Source of the DNA: Bacillus sp. FJAT-14578
Lineage (GTDB): Bacteria > Bacillota > Bacilli > Bacillales > Bacillaceae_H
DNA length: 64,000 bases
NCBI RefSeq assembly: GCF_000504165.1
Contig: NZ_KI632507.1
Span: 124,286-188,285 of the forward strand
Direction: 5' to 3'
Made by a program: the position numbers and the translations under genes. A model generated the notes under the pieces. The model ran no database searches, had not been told where the DNA came from, and saw only the letters and a list, made by a program, of their open reading frames with translations. Positions 50,632-59,172 of the stretch are shown here, in pieces (the first letter of the stretch is position 1; each line of letters opens with the position of its first letter).

Positions 50632-50817
50632 TCAGAACTGTCTATACTCAACAAGAGAAGGATCCTTCACATATTTGTGATATAAATCAAGGATTTCACA
50701 GTCGTCCAATTCCAAGAAATCATCTTCCATTTCTGAGTGACAACTCGATAACACATCTTCAATTCTAATTCTCTCAATTTCTTCGAGAAAGTAGTGCTTG
50801 AGAATTAAATTTGACAT
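50632..50817 (-). CDS. Small acidic hypothetical protein
   Basis: A 61-residue protein with a very good ribosome site (AGGAGG) ahead of its ATG at 50817. It is acidic (DDFLELDDCEILDL) and has no signal peptide or recognised domain. It lies 24 bp downstream of the zinc-ribbon YhfH-like gene, so the two form an operon. I do not recognise the family. Confidence 0.6.
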   Translation of the reverse strand: MSNLILKHYFLEEIERIRIEDVLSSCHSEMEDDFLELDDCEILDLYHKYVKDPSLVEYRQF

Positions 50818-50840
50818 ATTAATCGCCTCCTATTTTTCTC

Positions 50841-51002
50841 CTATTCATGGCCTTTACTTAAGCAATGTTCACATTTAGTCGAGTAGGATTCATGCTGTTC
50901 GATCATGATATAGCCGCAATTAACACAACTTTTCGGCGGTAGATTTTTATAAAATTCAAGATAGTTAGGGGCTGTCCGTTTAGTTTCCATTTTTGTACTC
51001 AT
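50841..51002 (-). CDS. YhfH-like small zinc-ribbon protein
   Basis: A 53-residue protein with the pattern FYKNLPPKSCVNCGYIMIEQHESY followed by CEHC, i.e. two CxxC pairs typical of the YhfH family (B. subtilis YhfH has the FFRNLPPKKCAECGxxMEEQAESY form). The cysteines could bind zinc. Function is unknown. The start at ATG 51002 is chosen because GAGGAGGG lies seven bases upstream on the minus strand; a longer frame to 51026 would run through that ribosome site. Confidence 0.75.
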   Translation of the reverse strand: MSTKMETKRTAPNYLEFYKNLPPKSCVNCGYIMIEQHESYSTKCEHCLSKGHE

Positions 51003-51250
51003 ACATAACCCTCCTCTAAATTTCATCTAATTGTTTGAAAAGAAGATGTAGTCTTAGCCGGGCTGAATACTTCTCACAATGCGTAGAAAAAGTTAAGGTG
51101 AAATTGTGAAGCGCTTACAAACAAACTCGGAGTCCTCGTTTGTTTCTGTTTTATAACAGTTATTATTTATTGTTAGTTATTGTATAATACAAGCGTGTTT
51201 TTGTCATCATTTTTAGATAAATCATGATATTTGCGGACGGAAGGAAATAA

Positions 51251-51343
51251 ATGGTACTAAAACAAGATACTCGAAGCGAAACTGTATTACTCCTGTTGAA
51301 AGGTAAAAGGATGATGAAGCCTATGGAAACCATTCACTTTTAA
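51251..51343 (+). CDS. Possible 30-residue peptide, unrecognised
   Basis: ATG 51251 is preceded by GGAAGGA at good spacing and opens a 30-codon frame ending at TAA 51341-51343; the product begins MVLKQDTRSETVLLLLKGKR. A TATAAT lies upstream at 51183-51188. No family is recognised. It lies in a 427-bp gap before the YczE-like gene that otherwise contains only promoter-like AT-rich DNA. Confidence 0.3.
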   Translation: MVLKQDTRSETVLLLLKGKRMMKPMETIHF

Positions 51344-51429
51344 AATAGAGATGAATCTCTGACTCTATGATGGTTTATATGGTATAGTATTCAAGGATAA
51401 TTTTTTAAACGTGAAAGAAGGGAATCACG

Positions 51430-52062
51430 ATGAAGAGAGAAACCATCATTCGTTGGTCTTTTTTTATTTTAGGACTTATTGTATTGGCTTTTGGAGTTGC
51501 GTTGACCATTAAAGGGAAAGACCTTGGCATCGGGCCGTGGGATGTATTCCATTATGGGCTGTTCTTGAAGTTTGGACTGACAATTGGAACATGGGCCATC
51601 ATCGCCGGGTTTATCATATTGTTGATTACATCGCTTGTAACGAAATCACTGCCTAAAATAGGAGCGGTATTGAATATGCTTCTACTGGGAGGATTCATTG
51701 ACTTTTTTAATTACGTTCTGCCCGATCCTGAAAGCATGTGGACCAAAACGGCGGCTTTCATCATAGGAGTCATCGTGATTGGCTACGGAATCGGTCTTTA
51801 TGTTGCTCCAGGTTTAGGAGCCGGTCCCCGAGATGGATTGATGTTAATCATCGTCGAAAAAACGGGATGGAGCGTTAAATGGGTACGAAACGGAACCGAA
51901 ATCATCGTGTTTTTATTTGGCTGGCTATTAGGGGGACCCGTTGGAATCGGGACCATTTTTATCGCTTTCTTCTTAGGTCCGATGATTGGAGTGTCGCTGC
52001 CGCAATGCAAAGCATTTTTACAGGCTTTATTGGAAGAAAAACAAAACTCTGTCACAATCTAA
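51430..52062 (+). CDS. yczE: YczE/YitT-type membrane protein
   Basis: A 210-residue protein with five or six membrane helices. The family pattern is visible in ALTIKGKDLGIGPWDVFHYGL near the N terminus and its repeat GLYVAPGLGAGPRDGLMLII in the middle, followed by VGIGTIFIAFFLGPMIG. YczE-like proteins are conserved in Firmicutes; in B. subtilis yczE is linked to surfactin synthetase post-translational function, but the biochemical activity is unknown. ATG 51430 has GAAAGAAGGG upstream. A strong terminator follows. Confidence 0.75.
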   Translation: MKRETIIRWSFFILGLIVLAFGVALTIKGKDLGIGPWDVFHYGLFLKFGLTIGTWAIIAGFIILLITSLVTKSLPKIGAVLNMLLLGGFIDFFNYVLPDPESMWTKTAAFIIGVIVIGYGIGLYVAPGLGAGPRDGLMLIIVEKTGWSVKWVRNGTEIIVFLFGWLLGGPVGIGTIFIAFFLGPMIGVSLPQCKAFLQALLEEKQNSVTI

Positions 52063-52094
52063 TGGTGTAAATATTAAATCGATATATCCTTCGG

Positions 52095-52138
52095 GGCGTT
52101 TCAACAGAAAGGTTTTTCCTTGTTGAAGCGCCTTTTTT
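52095..52138 (+). terminator. Rho-independent terminator of yczE
   Basis: GGCGTTTCAACA pairs with TGTTGAAGCGCC, with six T after the stem. Confidence 0.9.
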
Positions 52139-52248
52139 ATTTGTTTAACTCTCTATGGGACTAAGCAGGCTCTCTCCGCTTGAGGCACATGGATTTGCAA
52201 ATGAAGCCGTGGAGATTGACGTCGCGTTCTTAGGCTTCGTTCATTTAA

Positions 52249-52490
52249 TGTCCAGCTACGGCTCCTAATCTTTCGGCCGTTTCACTTCTGACTATGAAAC
52301 CAAAAAGCGGTTTCCCATTCAGAAGTTCCAACGTCTCTCAAGATTAAACAGTCGCCTCCGCTTTTCTTTGTTGTCCAGCTCCAGTGCCTAGCTCGCTGTG
52401 GAAAAGATGATGTGCCTCATAAGGCAAAAAGCGCCTTATGGGCCTATCCCTATTTCCTTCACGAGCTGACCAAGGCACTTGCGCTTTTCT
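52249..52490. repeat. Two head-to-tail copies of a dispersed Bacillus-type repeat
   Basis: Two units of about 118 bp (52249-52366 and 52372-52490) both start TGTCCAGCT and end in CGCTTTTC, in the same direction, and have GC-rich ends with a divergent middle. The form GTCCAGCTCCAGTGCCTAG...GCGCTTTTC is a kind of intergenic repeat I know from several Bacillus genomes. No protein is encoded in this 547-bp gap. Confidence 0.6.
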
Positions 52491-52610
52491 GGAGTCCTGT
52501 GTACCTATACGCCTCAGGTCTTAGATGAAAATAAAGCTCTGGCTCGTTATAGCTTCTTTGAAATCTAGGTAGGATAGAGACATAGGAAAGACGAAAGGAG
52601 GAAAAAGAGA

Positions 52611-52955
52611 ATGAAAAAATTTGGATTGCTTTTAATGGGAGGAATAGCGGCTGTTGTCTTATTCGCCAACCTGGCTCCAATGATTGCGCTGGCAATCGGT
52701 TTAGCTGTTCTGTATTTCACAGCCAAACAGTTTTTAAAGGCAGAAACGACTTTTCGCAAAGTGTTATGGGCAGGCATCGGGATCATTGCCCTTATGGCGT
52801 CCGTTTCCAATGTTCCAGCGATTTTAGGATTTGTCGCAGCTTATGTGTTATATGTCATTTATAAGAAATGGAATGAAAACAAAGAACTTGTAAAAGAAGA
52901 ATCTGATCCGTTTGTAAACTTTGAAAAACAATGGGCGGAATTGAAACGAAATTAA
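52611..52955 (+). CDS. Small membrane protein, LiaI-like partner of PspA
   Basis: A 114-residue protein with three or four hydrophobic segments in residues 1-88 (FGLLLMGGIAAVVLFANLAPMIALAIGLAVLYF) and a charged tail NENKELVKEESDPF. It begins 38 bp before a PspA/IM30 gene, as LiaI-like proteins do before LiaH, and probably anchors PspA to the membrane during envelope stress. The start ATG 52611 follows AAAGGAGG. It is somewhat longer than known LiaI and is not identified with it by sequence. Confidence 0.7.
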   Translation: MKKFGLLLMGGIAAVVLFANLAPMIALAIGLAVLYFTAKQFLKAETTFRKVLWAGIGIIALMASVSNVPAILGFVAAYVLYVIYKKWNENKELVKEESDPFVNFEKQWAELKRN

Positions 52956-52992
52956 TTAATTAATAGTAAGTTTAAAAAGGAGAGAAGGAAAA

Positions 52993-53634
52993 ATGAATTT
53001 ATTTACACGCATTAAAAACGCAGTAGCTGCTGATTTTCATGAACTATTAGATCAAAAAGAACAAAAAAATCCGATTGCTCTATTAAATCAATATTTACGT
53101 CAATGTGAGCACGAAACGGAAAAAGTACGAAAGCTCGTGGAACGTCAATACTTATTGAAAGAGGAATTCACACGTGAATATCGTCACGCAAGCGAAATGG
53201 CCGCGAAACGCAAACATCAAGCCGACATCGCTTCACAAGCGGGAGAAAGCGAACTGCATCAGTTTGCGCTGAATGAGCAGGAACAATACGAAGAGCGTGC
53301 AGCCAAATTAAATGAATCGCTTCAAAAAGCAACGCAGCAGCTAGATGAGCTGGAGCAAAAATACGAAGAAATGAAACATAAACTGAAAGATATGCATATT
53401 AAACGGATGGAACTAATGGGGCGCGAGAATGTCGCACGTGCCCACCACCGCATGAATCAAGTGCTGGATACAAATTATTCTACTAAATCAGTCACTCGCT
53501 TTGAGGAAATGGAGTCATATTTAGACCGTCTTGAACATCAAGTCAATTCCTCTTACCACCGCAATACCATTGATGGACGGATTGCCCAATTGGAAAAGGA
53601 ATTGAGTAAGCAAGAAGCACGTTCTATTTCTTAA
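52993..53634 (+). CDS. pspA: PspA/IM30 family envelope-stress protein
   Basis: A 213-residue protein that is almost entirely coiled coil from residue 25 to 205, starting MNLFTRIKNAVAADFHELLDQKE, the amphipathic N-terminal helix typical of PspA/LiaH. PspA assembles on damaged membrane to limit proton leakage. The preceding small membrane gene supports this role. ATG 52993 follows AAGGAGAGAAGG. A terminator (53714-53744) ends the pair. Confidence 0.88.
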   Translation: MNLFTRIKNAVAADFHELLDQKEQKNPIALLNQYLRQCEHETEKVRKLVERQYLLKEEFTREYRHASEMAAKRKHQADIASQAGESELHQFALNEQEQYEERAAKLNESLQKATQQLDELEQKYEEMKHKLKDMHIKRMELMGRENVARAHHRMNQVLDTNYSTKSVTRFEEMESYLDRLEHQVNSSYHRNTIDGRIAQLEKELSKQEARSIS

Positions 53635-53713
53635 TCGAACCATAACTATTCATCATACATGCAACCATGAAAGTAAATGTAACCTTCAACATTCCAAAAT
53701 ATAACCTATTTAG

Positions 53714-53744
53714 CCTTCCAACGAATTGTTGGAGGGATTTTTTT
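53714..53744 (+). terminator. Rho-independent terminator of the pspA operon
   Basis: CCTTCCAAC pairs with GTTGGAGGG across five bases, with a T run after. Confidence 0.85.
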
Positions 53745-53806
53745 AGGGAATTTTACTTCTCCCTTCAATTTTCGAAATAAGCGTTTGTTTTATTCGGAAT
53801 ATCTGT

Positions 53807-54532
53807 TTATTGATTAAGTTTATATATTTCACGAGCCATAGATTCTAGAATATAAACAACAGGTACTTGTGTAGTAATATTAGCTTCTTCAAAAAATTCC
53901 TCGGTTACATAATACGGAATATTTATATCCGAGATTTTTGCGATGGTTGAGAGTTTATTGTTTGTAATACTAATAATTTTACTTCCTTCTTGTTTAAGTT
54001 GATGAAGATGGGTGACAGTAAAGTTGTTTTCCCCTGAGACAGATAAAGCGATTGTTACGCTATTAAACATGAGTTTGGAGTGAATCGGAAAGTGAGGATC
54101 TTTAATATACATCGAAAATTTACCTAAGCTCGAGAAATATCTCGCACCATATTCAGCAAGGATGCCTGAGCTTCCGATCCCGATAAAAATCACATTATCT
54201 GCTTTGGCAACTAGACTTGCAGCCTTTCTAATCTTTTCTTCTATATCACCTTTTAATGTCCGCTCAAAAAACTCTACTACGGAATGTTGAGAGCTTTTAA
54301 TGATCGTCTTTTTATTCTCTTCTAAATGCATTTTAAGCTTCACTTTAAATTCGGAAAAACCCTCACAGTTGAGCTTTCTACAAAAACGTAAAATGGTCGC
54401 TGTTGATACATGGGTTTCATCCGCTAGTTCACGAATTCGCATATAAGCGACTTTCTCACTGTTTTGAATGATGTAATTGTATAAAGACGTTTCTAACTCA
54501 TTGAAAGAAGCGATTATGTCGTGTGAAAACAT
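53807..54532 (-). CDS. MurR/RpiR family transcriptional regulator
   Basis: A 241-residue regulator with an N-terminal RpiR helix-turn-helix (about 1-75, RIRELADETHVSTATILRFCRKLNCEGFSEFK) and a SIS sugar-phosphate-binding domain (about 105-235, IFIGIGSSGILAEYGARYFSSLG and SVSGENNFTVTHL). It is divergent from the 6-phospho-beta-glucosidase gene and is likely to control it in response to a phosphorylated sugar. Start ATG at 54532. The 275-bp intergenic region would hold both promoters and the operator. Confidence 0.88.
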   Translation of the reverse strand: MFSHDIIASFNELETSLYNYIIQNSEKVAYMRIRELADETHVSTATILRFCRKLNCEGFSEFKVKLKMHLEENKKTIIKSSQHSVVEFFERTLKGDIEEKIRKAASLVAKADNVIFIGIGSSGILAEYGARYFSSLGKFSMYIKDPHFPIHSKLMFNSVTIALSVSGENNFTVTHLHQLKQEGSKIISITNNKLSTIAKISDINIPYYVTEEFFEEANITTQVPVVYILESMAREIYKLNQ

Positions 54533-54557
54533 GTATATAGGACTCTCCTTTTATATA

Positions 54558-54577
54558 GATCGATTTAGAAAATTCGG
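54558..54577. repeat. Solitary half of a palindromic repeat
   Basis: GATCGATTTAGAAAATTCGG is identical to 44686-44705, the left flank and arm of the hairpin after the citrate-type regulator. Here the second arm is missing. It lies 26 bp before the ATG of the divergent RpiR gene. Confidence 0.5.
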
Positions 54578-54807
54578 TAACCTCATTTTAACACACTTAT
54601 TCCGTGGGACACACAGTGTTACTTTTATGTAACAAATGACTTCCTTTGTTATTAAAAACTAGATACTCTTCACTTATTTACTATCTTGTTAAGTGTAGTT
54701 ATGATTCCTTTGTAGTCATTTTCCTTTTTTATAAAGAAGAGAAAGCTGTAAATTTAAACAACAAACAAATACTAATTACTATAGAAAAAATATCGGGAGG
54801 TAATCCA

Positions 54808-56244
54808 ATGAAAAAATATCAATTTCCTGAAGGCTTCTTATGGGGAGGAGCTACAGCAGCCAACCAAATAGAAGGTGGCTTCCATGAAGGAAACAAGGGT
54901 TTAAACATCGCTGATGTTCTCCCTGGAGGAAAAGGTCGATTGAAAATTTTGCTTGAACCTGGCTTTAATTTTGAAGTTAATAAAGAGAAATATAGCTATC
55001 CGAATCATGAAGCGATAGACTTCTATCATCGTTATAAAGAAGATATTGCGTTATTTGCGGAAATGGGATTTAAGGTCTTTCGCATGTCTATTGCTTGGAC
55101 ACGTATTTTCCCTAAAGGTACCGAATTGAAGCCTAATGAAGAGGGTCTGGCTTTCTACGACCGAGTATTTGATGAACTGCATAAATACGGGATTGAACCT
55201 GTTGTGACCATATCCCATTATGAAATGCCCGTAAATCTTGTAAAAGAATACGGCGGTTGGAGAAGCCGCGAGGTTGTCACCTTCTTTGAGAGATATGTAA
55301 GAGCGATTTTTAATCGGTATAAAGGGAAAGTGAAGTATTGGATGACGTTCAATGAAATCAACAGTGGTTTAGAATTTCCTATCATGGGTCTTGGATTTGC
55401 CATTCAGGAGGAATCAGATAAGTACCAACCAACCTTTCAGGCATACCACCATCAGTTTGTTGCAAGCAGCACAGCAGTAAAGTTATGTCATGAAATGATG
55501 CCGGATGCCAAAATTGGCTGTATGGTTCTATATGCGCCCGTTTATCCATATGACTGCCATCCTGAAAATGTGATGTATGCGTTGAAAGAATCTCAACTTT
55601 TTAACTATTTCTGCGGTGATGTTCAAGTACGCGGCGAATATCCAGCCTTTATTAAACGCTATTTTAAAGAGCATAACATTCAGTTGGAAATCCAAGAAGG
55701 TGATTTGGAACTCATCAAAGAAAACACCGTTGACTACTTTAGCTTTAGCTATTACATGTCTCGTACAGAAAAGCCCGATAAAAAGCCCGAAGAGATGGGT
55801 CAAGGAAATATTTTAGGAGGAGTGAAGAATCCATTCCTTAAAGAGTCGGACTGGGGATGGGCAATTGATCCAGTTGGTCTGCGTATCGCTTTGAATGAGA
55901 TGTATGATCGATATCGAATCCCATTGTTTATTGTAGAAAACGGATTAGGAGCAAAGGACAAAGTAGAATCAGATGGTTCTATCAATGATGATTATCGCAT
56001 TGATTACTTGCGCGAACACATCAAAGCCATGGGAGAAGCCATTGAAGATGGTGTTGAACTGATGGGCTACACTCCTTGGGGATGTATTGACTTGGTAAGT
56101 ATGTCAACAGGAGAAATGTCTAAGAGATATGGTTTCATCTATGTAGACAAACATGATGATGGCAGTGGCACATTGGAGCGCAAAAAGAAAAAGTCCTTCG
56201 TCTGGTATAAAGACGTTATCGCAACAAATGGGGAAAAATTATAA
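54808..56244 (+). CDS. 6-phospho-beta-glucosidase (GH1)
   Basis: A 478-residue glycoside hydrolase family 1 enzyme that cleaves phosphorylated beta-glucosides after PTS uptake. The acid/base glutamate is E183 in TFNEINSG and the nucleophile E377 in IVENGLGAKD. FPEGFLWGGATAANQIEGG is the N-terminal family signature; SMSTGEMSKRYGFIYVD near the C terminus contains the serine/lysine/tyrosine loop that binds the 6-phosphate. No PTS permease is adjacent. ATG 54808 follows GGGAGG; the frame upstream to 54646 is not coding. Two hairpins follow the gene. Confidence 0.93.
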   Translation: MKKYQFPEGFLWGGATAANQIEGGFHEGNKGLNIADVLPGGKGRLKILLEPGFNFEVNKEKYSYPNHEAIDFYHRYKEDIALFAEMGFKVFRMSIAWTRIFPKGTELKPNEEGLAFYDRVFDELHKYGIEPVVTISHYEMPVNLVKEYGGWRSREVVTFFERYVRAIFNRYKGKVKYWMTFNEINSGLEFPIMGLGFAIQEESDKYQPTFQAYHHQFVASSTAVKLCHEMMPDAKIGCMVLYAPVYPYDCHPENVMYALKESQLFNYFCGDVQVRGEYPAFIKRYFKEHNIQLEIQEGDLELIKENTVDYFSFSYYMSRTEKPDKKPEEMGQGNILGGVKNPFLKESDWGWAIDPVGLRIALNEMYDRYRIPLFIVENGLGAKDKVESDGSINDDYRIDYLREHIKAMGEAIEDGVELMGYTPWGCIDLVSMSTGEMSKRYGFIYVDKHDDGSGTLERKKKKSFVWYKDVIATNGEKL

Positions 56245-56271
56245 AGTTGATGTAATGCTAATACTTTTATT

Positions 56272-56384
56272 AAGAGGATGCCCCGTCATGCAAACTTAGT
56301 AAAACAAAGGGGTTATGTGACGGGCCTCTTGGTAAAATCAGTTTTTTGGGGTTTATTAGAGGCTTATAGAATAGCCTCTTTTTT
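56272..56384 (+). terminator. CCCGTCA-type hairpin (copy 3) followed by a terminator
   Basis: The first hairpin (56272-56330) pairs GCCCCGTCA with TGACGGGC, like the copies at 5054 and 38897. The second (56358-56384), AGAGGCT/AGCCTCT with a six-T tail, is a proper rho-independent terminator of the GH1 gene. Between 56385 and 56531 nothing further is seen. Confidence 0.8.
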
Positions 56385-56531
56385 AGTTGTGAAAGATTTT
56401 ACCTAGATAAACAAATTGCCAAAGTACTTAATAAAACTTTAGACAAATTATTTTGGGAGGTAGATATACATTATCTAGTATTGAACAGAAGATAATGTCA
56501 CAACAAGGCCGAGATAACATTCTTTTGACTT

Positions 56532-57194
56532 CTAAACCTCTTTGGCCAATTCTTGCAGGCGTTCTTTGTTTCGAATCATGTAGCCCCGTGACTGTTTTTC
56601 AATGATGTTTGCCTCACATAATTGTGCGAATACGTGAAGGAGATGGCGATAGGAGACGCCTAAGTATTCGCACACTTCCGTGTGTTTTTCTTTATAAAAA
56701 TCATGATCGGCTGATAAAAGTATAAAGGCGGCAAGACGATTCACAAGCGGATATGCTTGATTTTGGGCATACATGGCTGAGAACATAGTCGCCTTTTTAC
56801 TTAAAAAGATACATAAATATTTTAAAAAAGTAGCATCTGTTAATAGTTTATCTTTACAGGCATGAATGGGAATGGCAAGACAAATTACTCTTGTGGCAGT
56901 TTGGATACCTTTGGAATAACGTTCCGCATTTAACAGTTCAATTTCACCCATGAAGGTTGGCGCATGTAAAAAACTGATGAGCGATACTTTGCCATTTTTT
57001 TGTGTAGCATATAGTTTTGCCTTTCCCTCGACGAGATAGTACATATACTCAGGATAGGAGCCTTCCTTGAAGATAAATTCACCTTGTTCAAACTGGCAAA
57101 CTTGGATATACGGGGCAATCGGAAAGGAGAAGAGGGATTGAATAGGGTATTTTTCGATATAGGAAGTGCGCATAGGTTCGGCTAAAAACTGCAT
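56532..57194 (-). CDS. yeiL: Crp/Fnr-family regulator, YeiL-like
   Basis: A 220-residue regulator with an N-terminal cyclic-nucleotide-binding-like domain (about 25-135, FEQGEFIFKEGSYPEYMYYLVEGKAKLY) and a C-terminal helix-turn-helix (EVCEYLGVSYRHLLHVFAQLCEANIIEKQSRGYMI). The type resembles YeiL, a starvation-related regulator. It is divergent from the MFS permease gene, with a perfect palindrome between them, so it probably controls that gene. No cysteine cluster for an iron-sulfur centre is present at the N terminus. Confidence 0.8.
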   Translation of the reverse strand: MQFLAEPMRTSYIEKYPIQSLFSFPIAPYIQVCQFEQGEFIFKEGSYPEYMYYLVEGKAKLYATQKNGKVSLISFLHAPTFMGEIELLNAERYSKGIQTATRVICLAIPIHACKDKLLTDATFLKYLCIFLSKKATMFSAMYAQNQAYPLVNRLAAFILLSADHDFYKEKHTEVCEYLGVSYRHLLHVFAQLCEANIIEKQSRGYMIRNKERLQELAKEV

Positions 57195-57212
57195 GTGTTC
57201 CTCCAGTTAAAA

Positions 57213-57232
57213 AATATGAGATATCTCATATT
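57213..57232. promoter_or_regulatory. Perfect 20-bp palindrome, probable operator
   Basis: AATATGAGATATCTCATATT lies between the divergent YeiL-like regulator and MFS genes, 19 bp before the regulator start. Crp/Fnr proteins bind such two-fold sites. A possible -10 TATGAT follows at 57252. Confidence 0.6.
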
Positions 57233-57281
57233 ATTGTATGTATTTACGTGCTATGATGCAATAAATACGGAGGGATCAATC

Positions 57282-58475
57282 ATGAATCATCATCAAGCAG
57301 CCTTTGATACAAAGGGATCAATCATGAATCATCAACGCTGGATGTCACAGAATTTTTTTGTGTTCTTTATGACCTGGGGTATCTTTTTACCTTATTGGAC
57401 GGGCTGGCTCGTGCAGGCAAAAGGATTGAGTGTCACGGAAGCGAGTATCATTATGGGGTTTGGATTATTAGCACGGGGGGCATCATCGCTATTTGCTTTT
57501 CCGCTGGTATCTAAGTATTGGAGCAGTCATACGGTTATTCTCGTTTTGACAGCTGGTTCACTTGCGGCGACGATACTTTATATACCTTCTTCGTCATTTG
57601 CCGCACTTTTTGTTGTGACCATGCTGTTTAGTATCATTTTTCCCGCTCTGCTTCCTGCTCTTGAAACGACAGCGGGTGCTTTAGTACAGCAAGGGGACGT
57701 CCATTACGGGAAAAGCCGTTCGTATGGCTCTATTGGCTTTGTGGTTTCAGTGCTTATCATTAGTATGATAACAGGCTATTTCGGAGAGCAGGCGATTTTA
57801 GGGAGTATGATAGCGGGGCTTTGTTTACTGCTGCTTATGTGCTTACTACCGGCACCCGCTGTCCTGTTAGTGAAACCGACAGCGAAGGATCGTAAAGAGT
57901 CCCTTTCGATGCGGGGGTTATGGCAGGTTAAAAGTTTCCCAATCGTGTTACTGATCGTCGTTTTACTGCAAGGGGCACACGCTTCCTACTATAATTATGG
58001 GTATATTTATTTGCAGGATTTAGGTGTGAAGAAATATTATATCGGAATGATCATTAATATTGCCGTTATGTTTGAAATTCTTTATTTTTTGAAGGCTGAT
58101 CACTTGTTTAAGAAATGGCAGCCTTCGTCCTTATTATTACTAGCAGCGTCAGGATCGACGTTACGCTGGTTGCTTGTATTTTTGTTTCCAAATGTATGGA
58201 TGTTCATGTTATCACAAAGCTTGCATGCGCTATCGTTTGGAGTAGCTCATTATGCATTTATTCTTTATATCACTAGAAATTTGCCAAAACAGCAAATTCC
58301 AAACGCGCAAGGAATGTATTCGGCTCTCGCTATGGGCTTGAGTACGGCTGTTTTAACACTGGCAGGAGGACTTTTATATGGAGTTTCCCCAACGCTCTCT
58401 TTTTTAGCGATGATTGTGTGTACGGTGCCAGCGATATTGTTAGTAATGATGACAAGAAAGAAGTATGATTATTAA
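57282..58475 (+). CDS. MFS transporter, 3-phenylpropionate permease-like
   Basis: A 397-residue permease with twelve predicted helices, similar in layout to the PPP/HcaT family (FFVFFMTWGIFLPYWTGWLVQAKGLSVTEASIIMGFGLLARG and SYGSIGFVVSVLIISMITGYFGEQAILGS). The substrate may be an aromatic acid or sugar. Two starts are equally well served: ATG 57282 and ATG 57324, both within a duplicated 22-bp block that includes the ribosome site and ATGAATCATCA. The longest frame to 57195 overlaps the operator and is unlikely. Confidence 0.8.
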   Translation: MNHHQAAFDTKGSIMNHQRWMSQNFFVFFMTWGIFLPYWTGWLVQAKGLSVTEASIIMGFGLLARGASSLFAFPLVSKYWSSHTVILVLTAGSLAATILYIPSSSFAALFVVTMLFSIIFPALLPALETTAGALVQQGDVHYGKSRSYGSIGFVVSVLIISMITGYFGEQAILGSMIAGLCLLLLMCLLPAPAVLLVKPTAKDRKESLSMRGLWQVKSFPIVLLIVVLLQGAHASYYNYGYIYLQDLGVKKYYIGMIINIAVMFEILYFLKADHLFKKWQPSSLLLLAASGSTLRWLLVFLFPNVWMFMLSQSLHALSFGVAHYAFILYITRNLPKQQIPNAQGMYSALAMGLSTAVLTLAGGLLYGVSPTLSFLAMIVCTVPAILLVMMTRKKYDY

Positions 58476-58486
58476 TTTAGTGAGCT

Positions 58487-58538
58487 GCCCCTTCAATTGT
58501 TAGTGATGGTCAAACAATTGAAGGGCACCTGTTTTTTA
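58487..58538 (+). terminator. Terminator of the MFS gene
   Basis: GCCCCTTCAATTGTT pairs with AACAATTGAAGGGC, with a T run seven bases later. Confidence 0.75.
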
Positions 58539-59172
58539 TAAGGAATCGATGTTCTTCTTGAATGGGCGGCAAGAATTTAGGAAGAGGATTTGCTGTGGTA
58601 ACTCTTCTTTTCATTGTGCCAAATGAGGGCTATGGATTGAAGGAAGAAATTTTGGGGAGTATGTAGCAGAGTTAACCATGCTTTTTTCATCAATGAACGA
58701 TTATTTATTTTTGCTTTTTCATGATGATTGTGATTTTGCTGTTCGTAAAATTACCATTTTATAAACACAAAAACTCCTTAGATTCATAGAGTCTAAGGAG
58801 TTTTTGATTGCTGAGGTCGGCTATTATGTTAATTAAAATGAATAGAATATACACCAATTCTTTAAAACACGATATTTAAACAATATTGTAGAACAAGAAA
58901 CTGTTTATCAAAAGGCGCGTTCGTACCATGCTAGACCCTTGTTCTTTCAGATGGTCACTTATGTAGCACAGAAGCTATGCATATGCTTAAAAAGGAACAG
59001 TTTCATCAAGGGGTGAAATCTGTCCAAAATCAAACAGTATATCTATAAACTGTTTGGATTAACCTCTTAAATTCTATATTTAAAAGTAACCCATAGTCTT
59101 ATGCTTTTAAACGAGAGCCTACAAGATAATAAACGATTTTACATATCTTAAATAATAGATATAATAAGTATC
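58539..59172. other. Gene-poor AT-rich stretch with palindromes
   Basis: No intact gene is seen. It holds a perfect 14-bp terminator-like hairpin (58769-58805, ACTCCTTAGA arms with flanking A/T runs), and an inverted repeat AAACAGT/ACTGTTT near 59035-59055. A 34-codon frame starts at 58562 but has no ribosome site. The stretch marks the border between the denser core-like region and the AT-rich sigma-54 region. Confidence 0.5.

Noticed and set aside
51106..51119. cre-like sequence upstream of yczE/yhfH
   Set aside because: Only one half-site (TGTAAGCGCTT on the minus strand) is good; three positions at one end fail the consensus and it is far from either start.
58562..58666. 34-codon frame with a segment resembling small sporulation peptides of the YjcZ type
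   Set aside because: Only the short stretch GFAVVTLLFIV is similar, the rest does not fit, and there is no ribosome site.
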